Of a stretch of DNA of 64,000 nt, positions 53,770-62,988 are shown piece by piece; position 1 is the stretch's first letter; each line of letters begins with the position of its first letter. Under the pieces are notes generated by a model. It saw only the letters and a program-made list of their open reading frames with translations, was not told the origin of the DNA and searched no databases. The DNA is from Pseudomonas libanensis (GTDB lineage: Bacteria; Pseudomonadota; Gammaproteobacteria; Pseudomonadales; Pseudomonadaceae): assembly GCF_001439685.1 (NCBI RefSeq), contig NZ_JYLH01000017.1, positions 1-64,000 of the forward strand, read 5' to 3'. A program made the translations under genes and the position numbers.

Positions 53770-54588
53770 ATGAGCAACACGCGTATTGCCTTTATCGGCG
53801 CCGGTAACATGGCGGCCAGCCTGATCGGCGGCCTGCGGGCCAAGGGCCTGGACGCCGAGCAGATCCGCGCCAGCGACCCGGGCACCGAAACCCGCGAGCG
53901 CGTCAGCGCCGAACACGGCATCGAAACCTTCGCCGACAACGCCGAGGCCATCCATGGCGTCGACGTGATCGTACTTGCGGTCAAGCCCCAAGCCATGAAA
54001 GCCGTGTGCGAGAGCCTGCGCCCGAGCCTGCAACCCCATCAGTTGGTAGTGTCTATTGCCGCCGGTATCACCTGCGCCAGCATGAACAGCTGGCTCGGTG
54101 CCCAGCCCATCGTGCGCTGCATGCCTAACACCCCGGCGCTGTTGCGCCAAGGCGTCAGCGGCTTGTATGCCACCCGCGAAGTCACAGCGCAGCAGCGCGA
54201 CCAGGCCGAGGAGTTGTTGTCTGCCGTGGGCATCGCCGTGTGGCTGGAGCAGGAACAACAGCTGGATGCGGTCACCGCTGTTTCCGGCAGCGGCCCGGCC
54301 TACTTCTTCCTGTTGATCGAGGCCATGACCGCAGCCGGCGTCAAGCTCGGCCTGCCCCATGATGTCGCCGAGCAACTGGCCGAACAAACAGCCCTGGGCG
54401 CCGCGAAAATGGCCGTTGGCAGCGATGTCGATGCCGCCGAGCTGCGCCGTCGTGTAACGTCCCCGGGTGGCACTACGCAAGCCGCCATCGAATCGTTTCA
54501 AGCCGGGGGCTTTGAGGCCCTGGTGGAAACAGCACTGGGTGCCGCGGCACATCGTTCGGCCGAGATGGCTGAGCAACTGGGCAAATAG
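53770..54588 (+). CDS. proC: Pyrroline-5-carboxylate reductase
   Basis: The last enzyme of proline synthesis: reduces pyrroline-5-carboxylate with NAD(P)H. The N-terminal Rossmann motif is FIGAGNMAASLIGGL (residues 7-21), and the C-terminal dimerisation part holds VSGSGPAYFFLLIEA and RRRVTSPGGTTQAAI. Its 272 residues are of normal length. It lies 33 nt after yggS. Confidence 0.97.
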   Translation: MSNTRIAFIGAGNMAASLIGGLRAKGLDAEQIRASDPGTETRERVSAEHGIETFADNAEAIHGVDVIVLAVKPQAMKAVCESLRPSLQPHQLVVSIAAGITCASMNSWLGAQPIVRCMPNTPALLRQGVSGLYATREVTAQQRDQAEELLSAVGIAVWLEQEQQLDAVTAVSGSGPAYFFLLIEAMTAAGVKLGLPHDVAEQLAEQTALGAAKMAVGSDVDAAELRRRVTSPGGTTQAAIESFQAGGFEALVETALGAAAHRSAEMAEQLGK

Positions 54589-54613
54589 TCGTCCCTTACC
54601 AAGGTAATCAAAC

Positions 54614-55201
54614 ATGCTCGGAATCAATGACGCTGCCATTTTCATCATCCAGACCCTGGGCAGCCTGTACCTGCTGATCGTGCTGATGCGCTTTATCCTG
54701 CAACTGGTGCGGGCGAATTTCTACAACCCGCTGTGCCAATTCGTGGTCAAGGCCACTCAGCCACTGCTCAAGCCGCTGCGCCGGGTGATCCCGAGCCTGT
54801 TCGGCCTGGACATGTCCTCGCTGGTGCTGGCGTTGCTGCTGCAGATCCTGCTGTTCGTGGTGATCCTGATGCTCAACGGCTACCAGGCGTTTACCGTGCT
54901 GCTGTTGCCATGGGGCCTGATCGGTATTTTCTCGCTGTTCCTGAAGATCATCTTCTGGTCGATGATCATCAGCGTAATCCTTTCGTGGGTCGCACCGGGC
55001 AGCCGTAGCCCGGGCGCCGAATTGGTGGCCCAGATCACCGAACCGGTACTGGCACCGTTCCGCCGCCTGATCCCGAACCTGGGTGGCCTGGATATCTCGC
55101 CGATCTTTGCGTTTATCGTGATCCAGCTGCTGCAAAGCTGGGTAATTCCACGCCTGGCGTACTTTGCCTACATGCCCAAAGAGCTGTTCGGCTTGATCTG
55201 A
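54614..55201 (+). CDS. YggT family membrane protein
   Basis: A 195-residue inner-membrane protein with two YggT repeats of two helices each (about residues 10-35 and 75-100; then 105-130 and 155-185), separated by amphipathic loops NPLCQFVVKATQPLLKPLRR and QITEPVLAPFRRLIPNLGGL. The role is unknown; the family is linked to osmotic tolerance in E. coli. It lies 25 nt after proC. Confidence 0.92.
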   Translation: MLGINDAAIFIIQTLGSLYLLIVLMRFILQLVRANFYNPLCQFVVKATQPLLKPLRRVIPSLFGLDMSSLVLALLLQILLFVVILMLNGYQAFTVLLLPWGLIGIFSLFLKIIFWSMIISVILSWVAPGSRSPGAELVAQITEPVLAPFRRLIPNLGGLDISPIFAFIVIQLLQSWVIPRLAYFAYMPKELFGLI

Positions 55202-55213
55202 ATGCCGTAGCCC

Positions 55214-55318
55214 TATGGGAGCTGGCTTGTGTGGGAGCTGGCTTGCCTGCGATAGCATCACCTCGGTATGTCTGAAAAACCGCGGTGCCTGCATCGCGGG
55301 CAAGCCCGGCTCCCACAT
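55214..55318. repeat. REPIN with a duplicated left end
   Basis: TATGGGAGCTGGCTTG is followed directly by TGTGGGAGCTGGCTTGCC, a tandem copy of the left arm end. The right arm is GGGCAAGCCCGGCTCCCACATA. It lies between yggT and the metX promoter. Confidence 0.82.
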
Positions 55319-55363
55319 AGACCTCTCCCATTTTTGTATCTGCGTACTGGTACAGACCATTGC

Positions 55364-55392
55364 TTGCCGCTAGGGTCCCCGCTCTTTAGACT
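55364..55392 (+). promoter_or_regulatory. Sigma-70 promoter of metX-metW
   Basis: TTGCCG (55364-55369), a 17-bp spacer and TAGACT (55387-55392) predict a start near 55399, 23 nt before the metX ATG. No SAM riboswitch fits in so short a leader. Confidence 0.5.
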
Positions 55393-55421
55393 TACGCCTC
55401 ATTTAAACGAGAGCAGGGTCG

Positions 55422-56564
55422 ATGCCAGCTGCCTTCCCCCCCGATTCCGTTGGACTGGTCGTGCCCCAAGTGGCGCACTTCAGCGAACCGCTGGCCCTGG
55501 CCTGCGGCCGTTCGTTGCCTGCCTACGACCTGATCTATGAAACCTACGGCCAACTGAACGCCACGGCGAGCAACGCCGTGCTGATCTGCCACGCCTTGTC
55601 CGGCCATCATCACGCTGCCGGCTTCCACTCTGTGGACGAGCGCAAACCCGGCTGGTGGGACAGCTGCATCGGGCCCGGCAAACCCATCGACACTAACAAG
55701 TTCTTCGTGGTGAGCCTCAACAACCTCGGCGGTTGCAACGGTTCCACCGGCCCCAGCAGCCTCAACCCGGAAACCGGCAAGCCGTTCGGCGCGGACTTCC
55801 CAGTGCTGACCGTGGAAGACTGGGTGCACAGCCAGGCGCGCCTGGCCGACCTGCTGGGCATCGGCCAGTGGGCCGCAGTAATTGGCGGCAGCCTGGGCGG
55901 CATGCAGGCGCTGCAATGGACCATCAGCTACCCGGACCGCGTGCGCCATTGCCTGGCCATCGCCTCGGCGCCCAAGCTGTCGGCGCAGAACATCGCCTTC
56001 AACGAAGTGGCGCGCCAGGCCATCCTCACCGACCCCGAGTTCCATGGCGGTTCGTTCCAGGAAGCCGGTGTGATCCCCAAGCGTGGCCTGATGCTGGCGC
56101 GGATGGTGGGGCATATCACCTACCTGTCCGACGATTCCATGGGCGAGAAATTCGGCCGTGGCCTCAAGAGCGAGAAGCTCAACTACGACTTCCACAGCGT
56201 CGAGTTCCAGGTGGAAAGCTACCTGCGTTATCAGGGCGAAGAATTCTCCGGGCGTTTCGACGCCAACACCTACCTGCTGATGACCAAGGCCTTGGACTAT
56301 TTCGACCCGGCCGCCAACCACGGCGACGACCTGGCGAAAACCTTCGAGAACGTCACGGCCAAGTTCTGCGTGATGTCGTTCACCACCGACTGGCGCTTCT
56401 CGCCGGCCCGCTCCCGTGAGCTGGTGGACGCCCTGATGGCCGCCAAGAAAGACGTTTGCTACCTGGAGATCGATGCTCCACAAGGTCATGACGCCTTCCT
56501 GATCCCGATCCCGCGTTACCTGCAGGCGTTTCGCAACTACATGAACCGAATCACGCTTATATGA
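55422..56564 (+). CDS. metX: Homoserine O-acyltransferase MetX
   Basis: A 380-residue alpha/beta-hydrolase-fold enzyme that acylates homoserine in methionine synthesis. The nucleophile is in IGGSLGGMQALQW, the His in APQGHDAFL, and NNLGGCNGSTGPSS is the oxyanion region. Pseudomonad MetX proteins are reported to use succinyl-CoA; the sequence alone does not settle succinyl versus acetyl. It is followed by metW 25 nt later, the usual pair. Confidence 0.95.
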   Translation: MPAAFPPDSVGLVVPQVAHFSEPLALACGRSLPAYDLIYETYGQLNATASNAVLICHALSGHHHAAGFHSVDERKPGWWDSCIGPGKPIDTNKFFVVSLNNLGGCNGSTGPSSLNPETGKPFGADFPVLTVEDWVHSQARLADLLGIGQWAAVIGGSLGGMQALQWTISYPDRVRHCLAIASAPKLSAQNIAFNEVARQAILTDPEFHGGSFQEAGVIPKRGLMLARMVGHITYLSDDSMGEKFGRGLKSEKLNYDFHSVEFQVESYLRYQGEEFSGRFDANTYLLMTKALDYFDPAANHGDDLAKTFENVTAKFCVMSFTTDWRFSPARSRELVDALMAAKKDVCYLEIDAPQGHDAFLIPIPRYLQAFRNYMNRITLI

Positions 56565-56589
56565 ATTGCTTACGCTTTGGGAGAACGCC

Positions 56590-57210
56590 ATGAGAGCCGA
56601 CCTGGAAATCATCCAAGACTGGATCCCCGCCGGCAGCCGCGTGCTTGACCTGGGCTGCGGCGATGGCGAACTGCTGAGCTGGCTGCGCGACAACAAGCAA
56701 GTTACCGGCTACGGCCTGGAAAACGACCCGGACAATATCGCCCAGTGCGTGGCCAAGGGCATCAACGTGATCGAGCAGGATCTGGACAAAGGCCTGGGCA
56801 ACTTTGCCAGCAACAGTTTCGACATCGTGGTGATGACCCAGGCCCTGCAAGCGGTGCACTACCCGGACCGTATCCTTGACGAAATGCTGCGCGTCGGCCG
56901 CCAATGCATCATCACCTTCCCCAATTTCGGCCACTGGCGCTGCCGCTGGTACCTGGCCACCAAGGGCCGCATGCCGGTCTCGGATTTCCTCCCGTACACC
57001 TGGTACAACACGCCGAACATCCACTTCTGCACTTTCGAAGACTTCGAAGCCTTGTGTGGCGAGCGTGAAGCCAAGGTCATCAACCGCCTTGCCGTCGATC
57101 AACAGCACCGCCACGGCTGGGCGAGTAAGCTATGGCCCAATCTGTTGGGCGAAATCGGTATTTACCGGGTCAGCAGCCCTGGCCTGTCCGACCACAAAGT
57201 TGCCGTCTAA
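56590..57210 (+). CDS. metW: Methionine biosynthesis protein MetW
   Basis: A 206-residue class I methyltransferase-like protein with SAM motif VLDLGCGDGELLSWL (18-32). It is required with MetX for homoserine acylation in several bacteria. GGGAG 8 nt upstream fixes the start at 56590. It is co-directional with metX and the following genes. Confidence 0.95.
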   Translation: MRADLEIIQDWIPAGSRVLDLGCGDGELLSWLRDNKQVTGYGLENDPDNIAQCVAKGINVIEQDLDKGLGNFASNSFDIVVMTQALQAVHYPDRILDEMLRVGRQCIITFPNFGHWRCRWYLATKGRMPVSDFLPYTWYNTPNIHFCTFEDFEALCGEREAKVINRLAVDQQHRHGWASKLWPNLLGEIGIYRVSSPGLSDHKVAV

Positions 57211-57231
57211 TCATCTTCAAGAGGGACGTTC

Positions 57232-57666
57232 ATGAGTCGTTTGGCTATTTTTCTATTGACCGCATGCCTGGGCGCCAGCGCCATGGCCGCCGACGCTATC
57301 GACGCTAATCGCAAAAAAGACTTTGGCGATATCACCGTTCATTACAACACCTTCACTTCAAGCTTCCTGCCACCCGAGACCGCTCAGAAAGTCGGCGTGG
57401 TGCGCAGCAAGGAGAAGGGGTTGATCAACGTGACCGTGATCAAGGGCGTAAGCCCGGTGGCCGCGCAAGTCACCGGCACTATCAAGGACCTGGGCGGCAA
57501 AAGCGAAATACTGACGTTCAAGCAGATCGAAGAAAAAGGCGGCATCAGCTACCTTGCGCCCTACACCGTGACCCAGCGGGAATACAAGACCTTCACCATC
57601 AACGTTGAAACCGGCGGTAAGGCCCACGGTTTCCAATTCAACCAAGAACTGTTCCCGGCCCAATGA
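57232..57666 (+). CDS. DUF4426 periplasmic protein
   Basis: A 144-residue exported protein with signal peptide ending SAMA-AD (about residue 19) and a single beta-rich DUF4426 domain (FGDITVHYNTFTSSFLPPET; YTVTQREYKTFTINVET). Its function is unknown. The stop overlaps the rdgB start by 4 nt, so translation is coupled. Confidence 0.86.
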   Translation: MSRLAIFLLTACLGASAMAADAIDANRKKDFGDITVHYNTFTSSFLPPETAQKVGVVRSKEKGLINVTVIKGVSPVAAQVTGTIKDLGGKSEILTFKQIEEKGGISYLAPYTVTQREYKTFTINVETGGKAHGFQFNQELFPAQ

Positions 57667-58259
57667 TGAACCTTACCCAACTCGTACTCGCCAGCCATAA
57701 CGCCGGCAAACTCAAAGAACTTCAAGCCATGCTTGGTGAGTCTGTGCAACTGCGTTCGATCGGCGAGTTCAGCCAGGTCGAACCGGAAGAGACCGGCCTG
57801 TCGTTCGTCGAGAATGCCATCCTCAAGGCCCGCAATGCCGCGCGTATCTCTGGCCTGCCGGCCCTGGCGGACGATTCGGGCCTGGCCGTGGATTTCCTCG
57901 GCGGCGCCCCAGGCATTTACTCGGCCCGTTACGCCGACGGCAAGGGCGACGCGGCCAACAACGCCAAGCTGCTCGACGCCCTCAAGGACGTGCCGGATGC
58001 CGAACGCGGCGCTCAGTTCGTCTGCGTACTGGCCCTGGTGCGACATGCCGATGACCCGTTGCCGATCCTGTGCGAAGGCTTGTGGCAAGGGCGCATCCTG
58101 CACGCCGCCAACGGCGAACATGGCTTTGGCTACGATCCATTGTTCTGGGTGCCGGAGCGCAATGTTTCCAGCGCCGAACTGAGCCCGGCCGACAAAAACC
58201 AGATCAGCCACCGCGCCCGCGCCATGGCCTTGCTGCGCCAGCGCCTGGGCTTGAAATGA
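57663..58259 (+). CDS. rdgB: XTP/dITP pyrophosphatase
   Basis: A 198-residue HAM1-family enzyme that hydrolyses non-canonical purine triphosphates (dITP, XTP) to monophosphates, so keeping them out of DNA. LVLASHNAGKLKELQAML opens the fold, and LADDSGLAVDFLGGAPGIYS and GFGYDPLFWVPE follow. ATGs at 57663 and 57666 are both possible. The stop overlaps the hemW start as ATGA. Confidence 0.96.
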   Translation: MMNLTQLVLASHNAGKLKELQAMLGESVQLRSIGEFSQVEPEETGLSFVENAILKARNAARISGLPALADDSGLAVDFLGGAPGIYSARYADGKGDAANNAKLLDALKDVPDAERGAQFVCVLALVRHADDPLPILCEGLWQGRILHAANGEHGFGYDPLFWVPERNVSSAELSPADKNQISHRARAMALLRQRLGLK

Positions 58260-59458
58260 CCCAGAACACCTCTGCGCAGCCGCTGATCCACGGTGGCGCG
58301 CAAACACCACGGGCGGCCCTGCCCCACCTGCCGCCCCTGGCGCTGTACATTCACATCCCTTGGTGCGTGCGCAAATGCCCGTATTGCGACTTCAACTCCC
58401 ACACCGCCAGCAAAGTGCTGCCGGAAGAAGAGTATGTAGAGGCATTGCTGGCGGATCTGGATCAAGACCTGCACGCTGTTTATAGCCGGGAGCTGAGTTC
58501 GATTTTCTTCGGTGGCGGCACACCCAGCCTGTTCAGCGCCGCCGCGTTGGGCCGCTTGCTAAAAGGCGTGGAAGCCCGTATTCCGTTCGCCGCTGATATC
58601 GAGATCACCCTGGAAGCCAACCCCGGGACCTTCGAGCAAGAGAAGTTCGTGGCCTACCGCAAGCTGGGAATCAATCGCCTGTCCATCGGCATCCAGAGCT
58701 TCCAGCAGGAAAAACTTGAGGCCCTGGGTCGCATCCATAACGGTGATGAAGCTGTGCGCGCCGCCGACATGGCGCGCCAGGCCGGGTTCGATAACTTCAA
58801 CCTGGACTTGATGCACGGCCTGCCCGACCAGTCCCTGGACGACGCCCTCGGCGACCTGCGCCAGGCCATTGCGTTGAAGCCAACCCACCTGTCCTGGTAC
58901 CAACTGACCCTGGAACCCAACACTGTCTTCTGGAACCAGCCGCCCGCGCTGCCGGAAGACGACACGTTGTGGGATATCCAGGAAGCCGGCCAGGCCCTGC
59001 TCGCCGAGCACGGTTACGCGCAATACGAGGTGTCGGCTTATGCCCAACCGGGGCGGCCGGCGCGACATAACCTGAATTACTGGAGCTTTGGCGACTTTAT
59101 CGGCATTGGTGCTGGCGCCCACGGCAAGCTCAGCCACCCGGACGGGCGCATCGTGCGCACCTGGAAAACCCGTGCGCCCAGGGACTATCTCAACCCGGCC
59201 AAAAGCTTCCAGGCCGGGGCGAAAGAACTGACCAACGAGGAGTTGCCGTTCGAGTTCCTGATGAACGCCCTGCGCCTGACCGAAGGCGTCGATGCCAGGC
59301 TCTACGCCGAACGCACCGGGCTCGACCTGGCCAGCCTCGACGAAGGCCGCCGCGAGGCAGAACAAAGTGGCTTGATGCAGGTCGAACCGTCACGCCTGGC
59401 GGCAACCGACCGCGGGCAACTCTTTCTCAATGACCTGTTGCAGAAGTTTTTGAGCTGA
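58256..59458 (+). CDS. hemW: Radical SAM haem chaperone HemW
   Basis: A 400-residue radical SAM protein of the HemW type. The cluster motif is CVRKCPYCDF (CxxxCxxC) near residue 38. FFGGGTPSLF and GIGAGAHGKL are family typical. HemW proteins carry the extra cysteine after the motif and donate haem to target proteins; they are not coproporphyrinogen oxidases despite old annotation. It is coupled to rdgB. Confidence 0.95.
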   Translation: MTQNTSAQPLIHGGAQTPRAALPHLPPLALYIHIPWCVRKCPYCDFNSHTASKVLPEEEYVEALLADLDQDLHAVYSRELSSIFFGGGTPSLFSAAALGRLLKGVEARIPFAADIEITLEANPGTFEQEKFVAYRKLGINRLSIGIQSFQQEKLEALGRIHNGDEAVRAADMARQAGFDNFNLDLMHGLPDQSLDDALGDLRQAIALKPTHLSWYQLTLEPNTVFWNQPPALPEDDTLWDIQEAGQALLAEHGYAQYEVSAYAQPGRPARHNLNYWSFGDFIGIGAGAHGKLSHPDGRIVRTWKTRAPRDYLNPAKSFQAGAKELTNEELPFEFLMNALRLTEGVDARLYAERTGLDLASLDEGRREAEQSGLMQVEPSRLAATDRGQLFLNDLLQKFLS

Positions 59459-59479
59459 TAGCTCTTTTAAGGAAATCGA

Positions 59480-59803
59480 ATGGATCTGGTACTCGACCTG
59501 CTCGCCACCGTATCCCGCTGGAGCCGTAGCAACCTGTCTGAAATCTCCCTGGCCCTTGTGGGCTGCTTGCTGGTGCTGTTCGGCGCCGATATCAAGGGCT
59601 GGGTCGAAGCACGCCTGGGCAGCATCGCCGGCGCCTTGCGCGTGCCCTTGATGGCCTTGCTGTGCATGATCGGCAGCGGTGCGGCGTTGATCTACGCGAC
59701 GCCGTGGATTGTGCGGGGGCTGAGCCAGTTCAATAACTACAGCCTGGCGCCGGTGTTGATCGTGGTGCTGGTGTTGATTGGCGTGGTCGCAGACCGCCGC
59801 TGA
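59480..59803 (+). CDS. DUF3392 membrane protein
   Basis: A 107-residue inner-membrane protein with about three hydrophobic helices (20-37, 52-73, 84-103) and the linker GADIKGWVEARLGSIAGALR. It matches the DUF3392 family of unknown function. It closes the yggS-to-DUF3392 run, 21 nt after hemW. Confidence 0.82.
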   Translation: MDLVLDLLATVSRWSRSNLSEISLALVGCLLVLFGADIKGWVEARLGSIAGALRVPLMALLCMIGSGAALIYATPWIVRGLSQFNNYSLAPVLIVVLVLIGVVADRR

Positions 59804-59826
59804 CCCAGTAGGCACTACAAAACAAA

Positions 59827-59914
59827 TGTGGGAGCTGGCTTGCCTGCGATGCGGGCACCTCGGTGTATCAGTGATACCGAGGTGATGCTATCGCAGGCAA
59901 GCCAGCTCCCACAG
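59827..59914. repeat. REPIN
   Basis: TGTGGGAGCTGGCTTGCCTGCGAT and ATCGCAGGCAAGCCAGCTCCCACAG arms, with inner CACCTCGGTGTATCA and TGATACCGAGGTG pairing. It lies between the convergent DUF3392 and trmB genes. Confidence 0.88.
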
Positions 59915-59941
59915 TTGATTGCATTTCAAGCTGATGACTGT

Positions 59942-60667
59942 TTAAGCCAGCTTCTCAAACTTCAAATCCCACACCCCATGCCCCAGCCGCTCACCACGGC
60001 GCTCGAACTTGGTAATCGGCCGCTCGGCCGGGCGCGGCACGCATTTGCCATCTTCCGCCAGGTTGCGGTAGCCAGGGGCGACGTTCATCACTTCCAGCAT
60101 GTATTCCGCGTACGGTTCCCAGTCGGTGGCCATGTGCAGGATACCGCCCACTTTCAGCTTGCTGCGCACCAGCTCCGCGAAGGAGGCTTGGACGATACGG
60201 CGCTTGTGGTGACGGGCCTTGTGCCATGGGTCGGGGAAGAACAGCATCAGGCGGTCGAGGCTGTTGTCGGCGATGCAGCGGTTGAGCACTTCAATCGCGT
60301 CGCAGTCGTAGACCCGCAGGTTTTTCAGGCCTTGGGTCAGCACACCGTTGAGCAGTGCACCAACACCTGGGCGGTGGACTTCCACGCCGATGAAATCCTG
60401 CTCCGGGGCGGCCGCAGCCATTTCCAGCAGGGAATGGCCCATGCCGAAACCGATCTCCAGGGAGCGTGGGGCCGAACGGCCGAACACTTGGTCATAGTTC
60501 ACCGGCGCATCGGCCAGGGGCAACACGAACAGCGGCGTGCCTTGTTCCAGGCCCTTTTGTTGGCCTTCGGTCATGCGGCCGGCGCGCATCACGAAACTCT
60601 TGATGCGGCGATGCTTGGACTCGTCGCCCTCTTCCACGGTGTTCGGCGTTTCGTTTGATTCAGTCAT
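59942..60667 (-). CDS. trmB: tRNA (guanine46-N7)-methyltransferase
   Basis: A 241-residue SAM enzyme forming m7G46 in tRNA. LEIGFGMGHSLLEMA is the SAM motif; LFFPDPWHKARHHKRR is the tRNA-binding/catalytic segment. The ATG at 60667 is chosen; a TTG one codon earlier is also open. It lies 9 nt after thiG and is co-transcribed with thiS-thiG. Confidence 0.96.
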   Translation of the reverse strand: MTESNETPNTVEEGDESKHRRIKSFVMRAGRMTEGQQKGLEQGTPLFVLPLADAPVNYDQVFGRSAPRSLEIGFGMGHSLLEMAAAAPEQDFIGVEVHRPGVGALLNGVLTQGLKNLRVYDCDAIEVLNRCIADNSLDRLMLFFPDPWHKARHHKRRIVQASFAELVRSKLKVGGILHMATDWEPYAEYMLEVMNVAPGYRNLAEDGKCVPRPAERPITKFERRGERLGHGVWDLKFEKLA

Positions 60668-60676
60668 CAATAGCTC

Positions 60677-61471
60677 TTACTTGATCAGACCATCCAGCGG
60701 CGAAGAGGCGCTGGCATAGAGTTTTTTCGGCATGCGCCCGGCGAGGTAGGCCAGGCGGCCCGCGACGATGGCGTGGTTCATGGCTTGGGCCATCATGATT
60801 GGTTGCTGGGCATGGGCAATGGCCGAGTTCATCAGTACGGCGTCGCAGCCCAACTCCATGGCGATGGTCGCGTCGGAGGCTGTGCCCACGCCTGCATCCA
60901 CCAGTACCGGAATCTTGGCTTCTTCGAGGATGATCTGCAGGTTATAAGGATTGCAGATCCCCAGGCCGGAACCGATCAGACCGGCCAGCGGCATCACCGC
61001 GATGCAGCCGATTTCTGCCAGTTGGCGCGCGATGATCGGGTCATCGCTGGTATAGACCATCACGTCGAAGCCTTCCTTGACCAGGGTTTCAGCGGCCTTG
61101 AGGGTTTCGATCACGTTGGGGAACAGAGTTTTTTGGTCGGCCAGCACTTCGAGCTTCACCAGGTTGTGGCCGTCGAGCAGCTCACGGGCCAGGCGGCAGG
61201 TACGCACGGCTTCGATGGCGTCGTAGCAACCGGCCGTATTTGGCAAGAAGGTGTAGCGATCCGGCGACAGCACTTCGAGCAGGTTCGGCTCGCCTTCGAT
61301 CTGGCCGAGGTTGGTGCGGCGCACGGCGAAGGTGACGATCTCGGCACCCGAGGCTTCGATGGCCAGGCGGGTTTCTTCCATGTCGCGGTACTTGCCGGTG
61401 CCGACCAGCAGACGGGACTGGTAGGTACGACCGGCCAGGACGAAAGGCTTGTCGCTACGAACGATGCTCAT
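60677..61471 (-). CDS. thiG: Thiazole synthase
   Basis: A 264-residue TIM barrel that makes the thiazole phosphate of thiamine from deoxyxylulose phosphate, dehydroglycine and ThiS-thiocarboxylate. The Schiff-base lysine is in LVKLEVLADQKTLFPN, and VDAGVGTASDATIAMELGCD binds phosphate. GAGGA upstream sets the start. It follows thiS after 54 nt. Confidence 0.97.
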   Translation of the reverse strand: MSIVRSDKPFVLAGRTYQSRLLVGTGKYRDMEETRLAIEASGAEIVTFAVRRTNLGQIEGEPNLLEVLSPDRYTFLPNTAGCYDAIEAVRTCRLARELLDGHNLVKLEVLADQKTLFPNVIETLKAAETLVKEGFDVMVYTSDDPIIARQLAEIGCIAVMPLAGLIGSGLGICNPYNLQIILEEAKIPVLVDAGVGTASDATIAMELGCDAVLMNSAIAHAQQPIMMAQAMNHAIVAGRLAYLAGRMPKKLYASASSPLDGLIK

Positions 61472-61525
61472 GGGAAATCCTCTGGTTGGATGAGGTTCTG
61501 CAGAATGCGTTGCGGCCGTGGCGGG

Positions 61526-61726
61526 CTAGCCGCCGCCGATGGCGTGAACCACTTCGACCTGGTCGTTTTCTTTCAGCGAGGTCTCGGCGTGCTGGCTACG
61601 CGGGACGATATCCAGGTTGAGCTCCACTGCGACGCGACGCCCGGTCAGGTCCAGGCGGGTCAGCAGGGCCGCGACGGTTTCGCCATCGGGCAGTTCAAAG
61701 GATTCGCCGTTCAACTGAATGCGCAT
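61526..61726 (-). CDS. thiS: Thiamine biosynthesis sulfur carrier ThiS
   Basis: A 66-residue ubiquitin-fold protein whose C-terminal Gly-Gly (VVHAIGGG) is adenylated and thiocarboxylated to give sulfur for the thiazole. The ATG at 61726 gives the standard start MRIQLNGE; an ATG at 61741 is in frame. No TPP riboswitch is visible upstream. Confidence 0.93.
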   Translation of the reverse strand: MRIQLNGESFELPDGETVAALLTRLDLTGRRVAVELNLDIVPRSQHAETSLKENDQVEVVHAIGGG

Positions 61727-61797
61727 GCCACGGGCCGCCATCGTTTTTAGGGGCCAGTATTCTAGCTCGATTGGGACCTAAAGGTCAGCTCCAAGCG

Positions 61798-62178
61798 TCA
61801 AGCGGTCAGCTGCAAGCGCCAGGCCGCGAGGCCGAGAAAGAACCAGCCGAGCAGGAATGCCAGCCCGCCGAAGGGCGTGATGATCCCCAGTTTGCTGATG
61901 CCGGTCAGGGTCAGCACATACAGGCTGCCCGAGAACAGCAGAATACCGACGGTAAACGAGACGCCCGCCCAGCTGACCAATCGGCCAGGAATATGTGCCG
62001 CCAGCAAGGCCACGCCGAACAGCGCCAAGGCGTGCACCAGCTGGTAAGTCACACCGGTGTGAAAGATCGCCAGGTACTCGGCGCTCAGGCGGTTTTTCAG
62101 GCCGTGGGCGGCGAACGCCCCCAGGGCGACACCGGTAAAGCCGAAAAAGGCAGCCAGCATCAGAAAGCTACGCAGCAT
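61798..62178 (-). CDS. DUF423 membrane protein
   Basis: A 126-residue inner-membrane protein with four predicted helices, of the DUF423/YgdD family (GALGAFAAHGLK-type start, GKLGIITPFGGLAFLLGW-type end). Its function is unknown. GGAG upstream of 62178 supports the start. It is divergent from mtgA and upstream of thiS with a 71-nt gap. Confidence 0.88.
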   Translation of the reverse strand: MLRSFLMLAAFFGFTGVALGAFAAHGLKNRLSAEYLAIFHTGVTYQLVHALALFGVALLAAHIPGRLVSWAGVSFTVGILLFSGSLYVLTLTGISKLGIITPFGGLAFLLGWFFLGLAAWRLQLTA

Positions 62179-62213
62179 GGGGAACTCCAGTCAGACTCAT
62201 CGGGCAGGGTCTG

Positions 62214-62219
62214 TATAAT
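62214..62219 (+). promoter_or_regulatory. Probable -10 of the mtgA promoter
   Basis: A consensus TATAAT lies 33 nt before the mtgA ATG, in the 74-nt divergent gap. No good -35 is seen at the right distance. Confidence 0.4.
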
Positions 62220-62252
62220 GGCCCGCTCAACGGGTTCGGCCAAGCCATCTCT

Positions 62253-62975
62253 ATGCTGCGTGTCCTCTTCAAACGCTTTCTCAATGTCGTGAAATGGTTT
62301 GCCATCGGCAGTGTGTTGCTGGTACTGCTGTTCAGGGTCGTCCCGCCGCCGTTCACTGCATTGATGGTGGAGCGCAAGGTCGAATCCTGGATCGACGGCG
62401 AGCCCATTGACCTGCAACGCACCTGGGTGCCGTGGGATCAGATTTCCGACGACCTGAAAGTGGCGGTGATGGCCGGTGAAGACCAGCGCTTCCCGCTACA
62501 TTGGGGCTTTGATTTTGGCGCGATCCAGGCGGCGATCCTGCACAACGAGCGTGGCGGCTCGATTCGCGGCGCCAGTACGCTGAGCCAGCAAGTGTCGAAA
62601 AACCTGTTCCTGTGGGCCGGCCGCAGCTATTTGCGCAAGGGCCTGGAAGCGTGGTTTACCGGGTTGATCGAGGCGTTGTGGCCCAAGGAGCGGATTCTTG
62701 AGGTGTACCTCAATAGCGTGGAATGGGATGAAGGCGTATTCGGCGCAGAGGCGGCGGCGCGGCATCATTTTGGCGTGAGTGCCAAGGGGCTTTCACGGCA
62801 ACAGGCCAGTTACCTGGCGGCAGTGTTGCCCAATCCGCGGGTGTGGAGTGCCAGCCATCCGACGGCCTATGTGGCAAGGCGGGCGGCGTGGATTCGCCAG
62901 CAGATGAGCCAGTTGGGCGGGGATGGTTACCTGGTGGAGCTGAACAACTCTCGAAAGGCACCTTGGTCCGACTGA
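62253..62975 (+). CDS. mtgA: Monofunctional peptidoglycan transglycosylase
   Basis: A 240-residue GT51 glycosyltransferase that polymerises lipid II. One N-terminal membrane anchor (about 14-31) precedes the domain. The catalytic Glu is in VAVMAGEDQRFPLHWGFD; GASTLSQQVSKNLFLW and RILEVYLNSVEW are the other conserved blocks. No penicillin-binding domain is attached. It is followed by a REPIN and a shared terminator with rpoH. Confidence 0.96.
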   Translation: MLRVLFKRFLNVVKWFAIGSVLLVLLFRVVPPPFTALMVERKVESWIDGEPIDLQRTWVPWDQISDDLKVAVMAGEDQRFPLHWGFDFGAIQAAILHNERGGSIRGASTLSQQVSKNLFLWAGRSYLRKGLEAWFTGLIEALWPKERILEVYLNSVEWDEGVFGAEAAARHHFGVSAKGLSRQQASYLAAVLPNPRVWSASHPTAYVARRAAWIRQQMSQLGGDGYLVELNNSRKAPWSD

Positions 62976-62988
62976 CACAATACGGGAC

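Noticed and set aside
55319..55421. SAM riboswitch upstream of metX
   Set aside because: Predicted leader is only about 20 nt and no SAM-aptamer block is visible.
61727..61797. TPP riboswitch upstream of thiS
   Set aside because: The 71-nt gap is too short and lacks the thi-box sequence.
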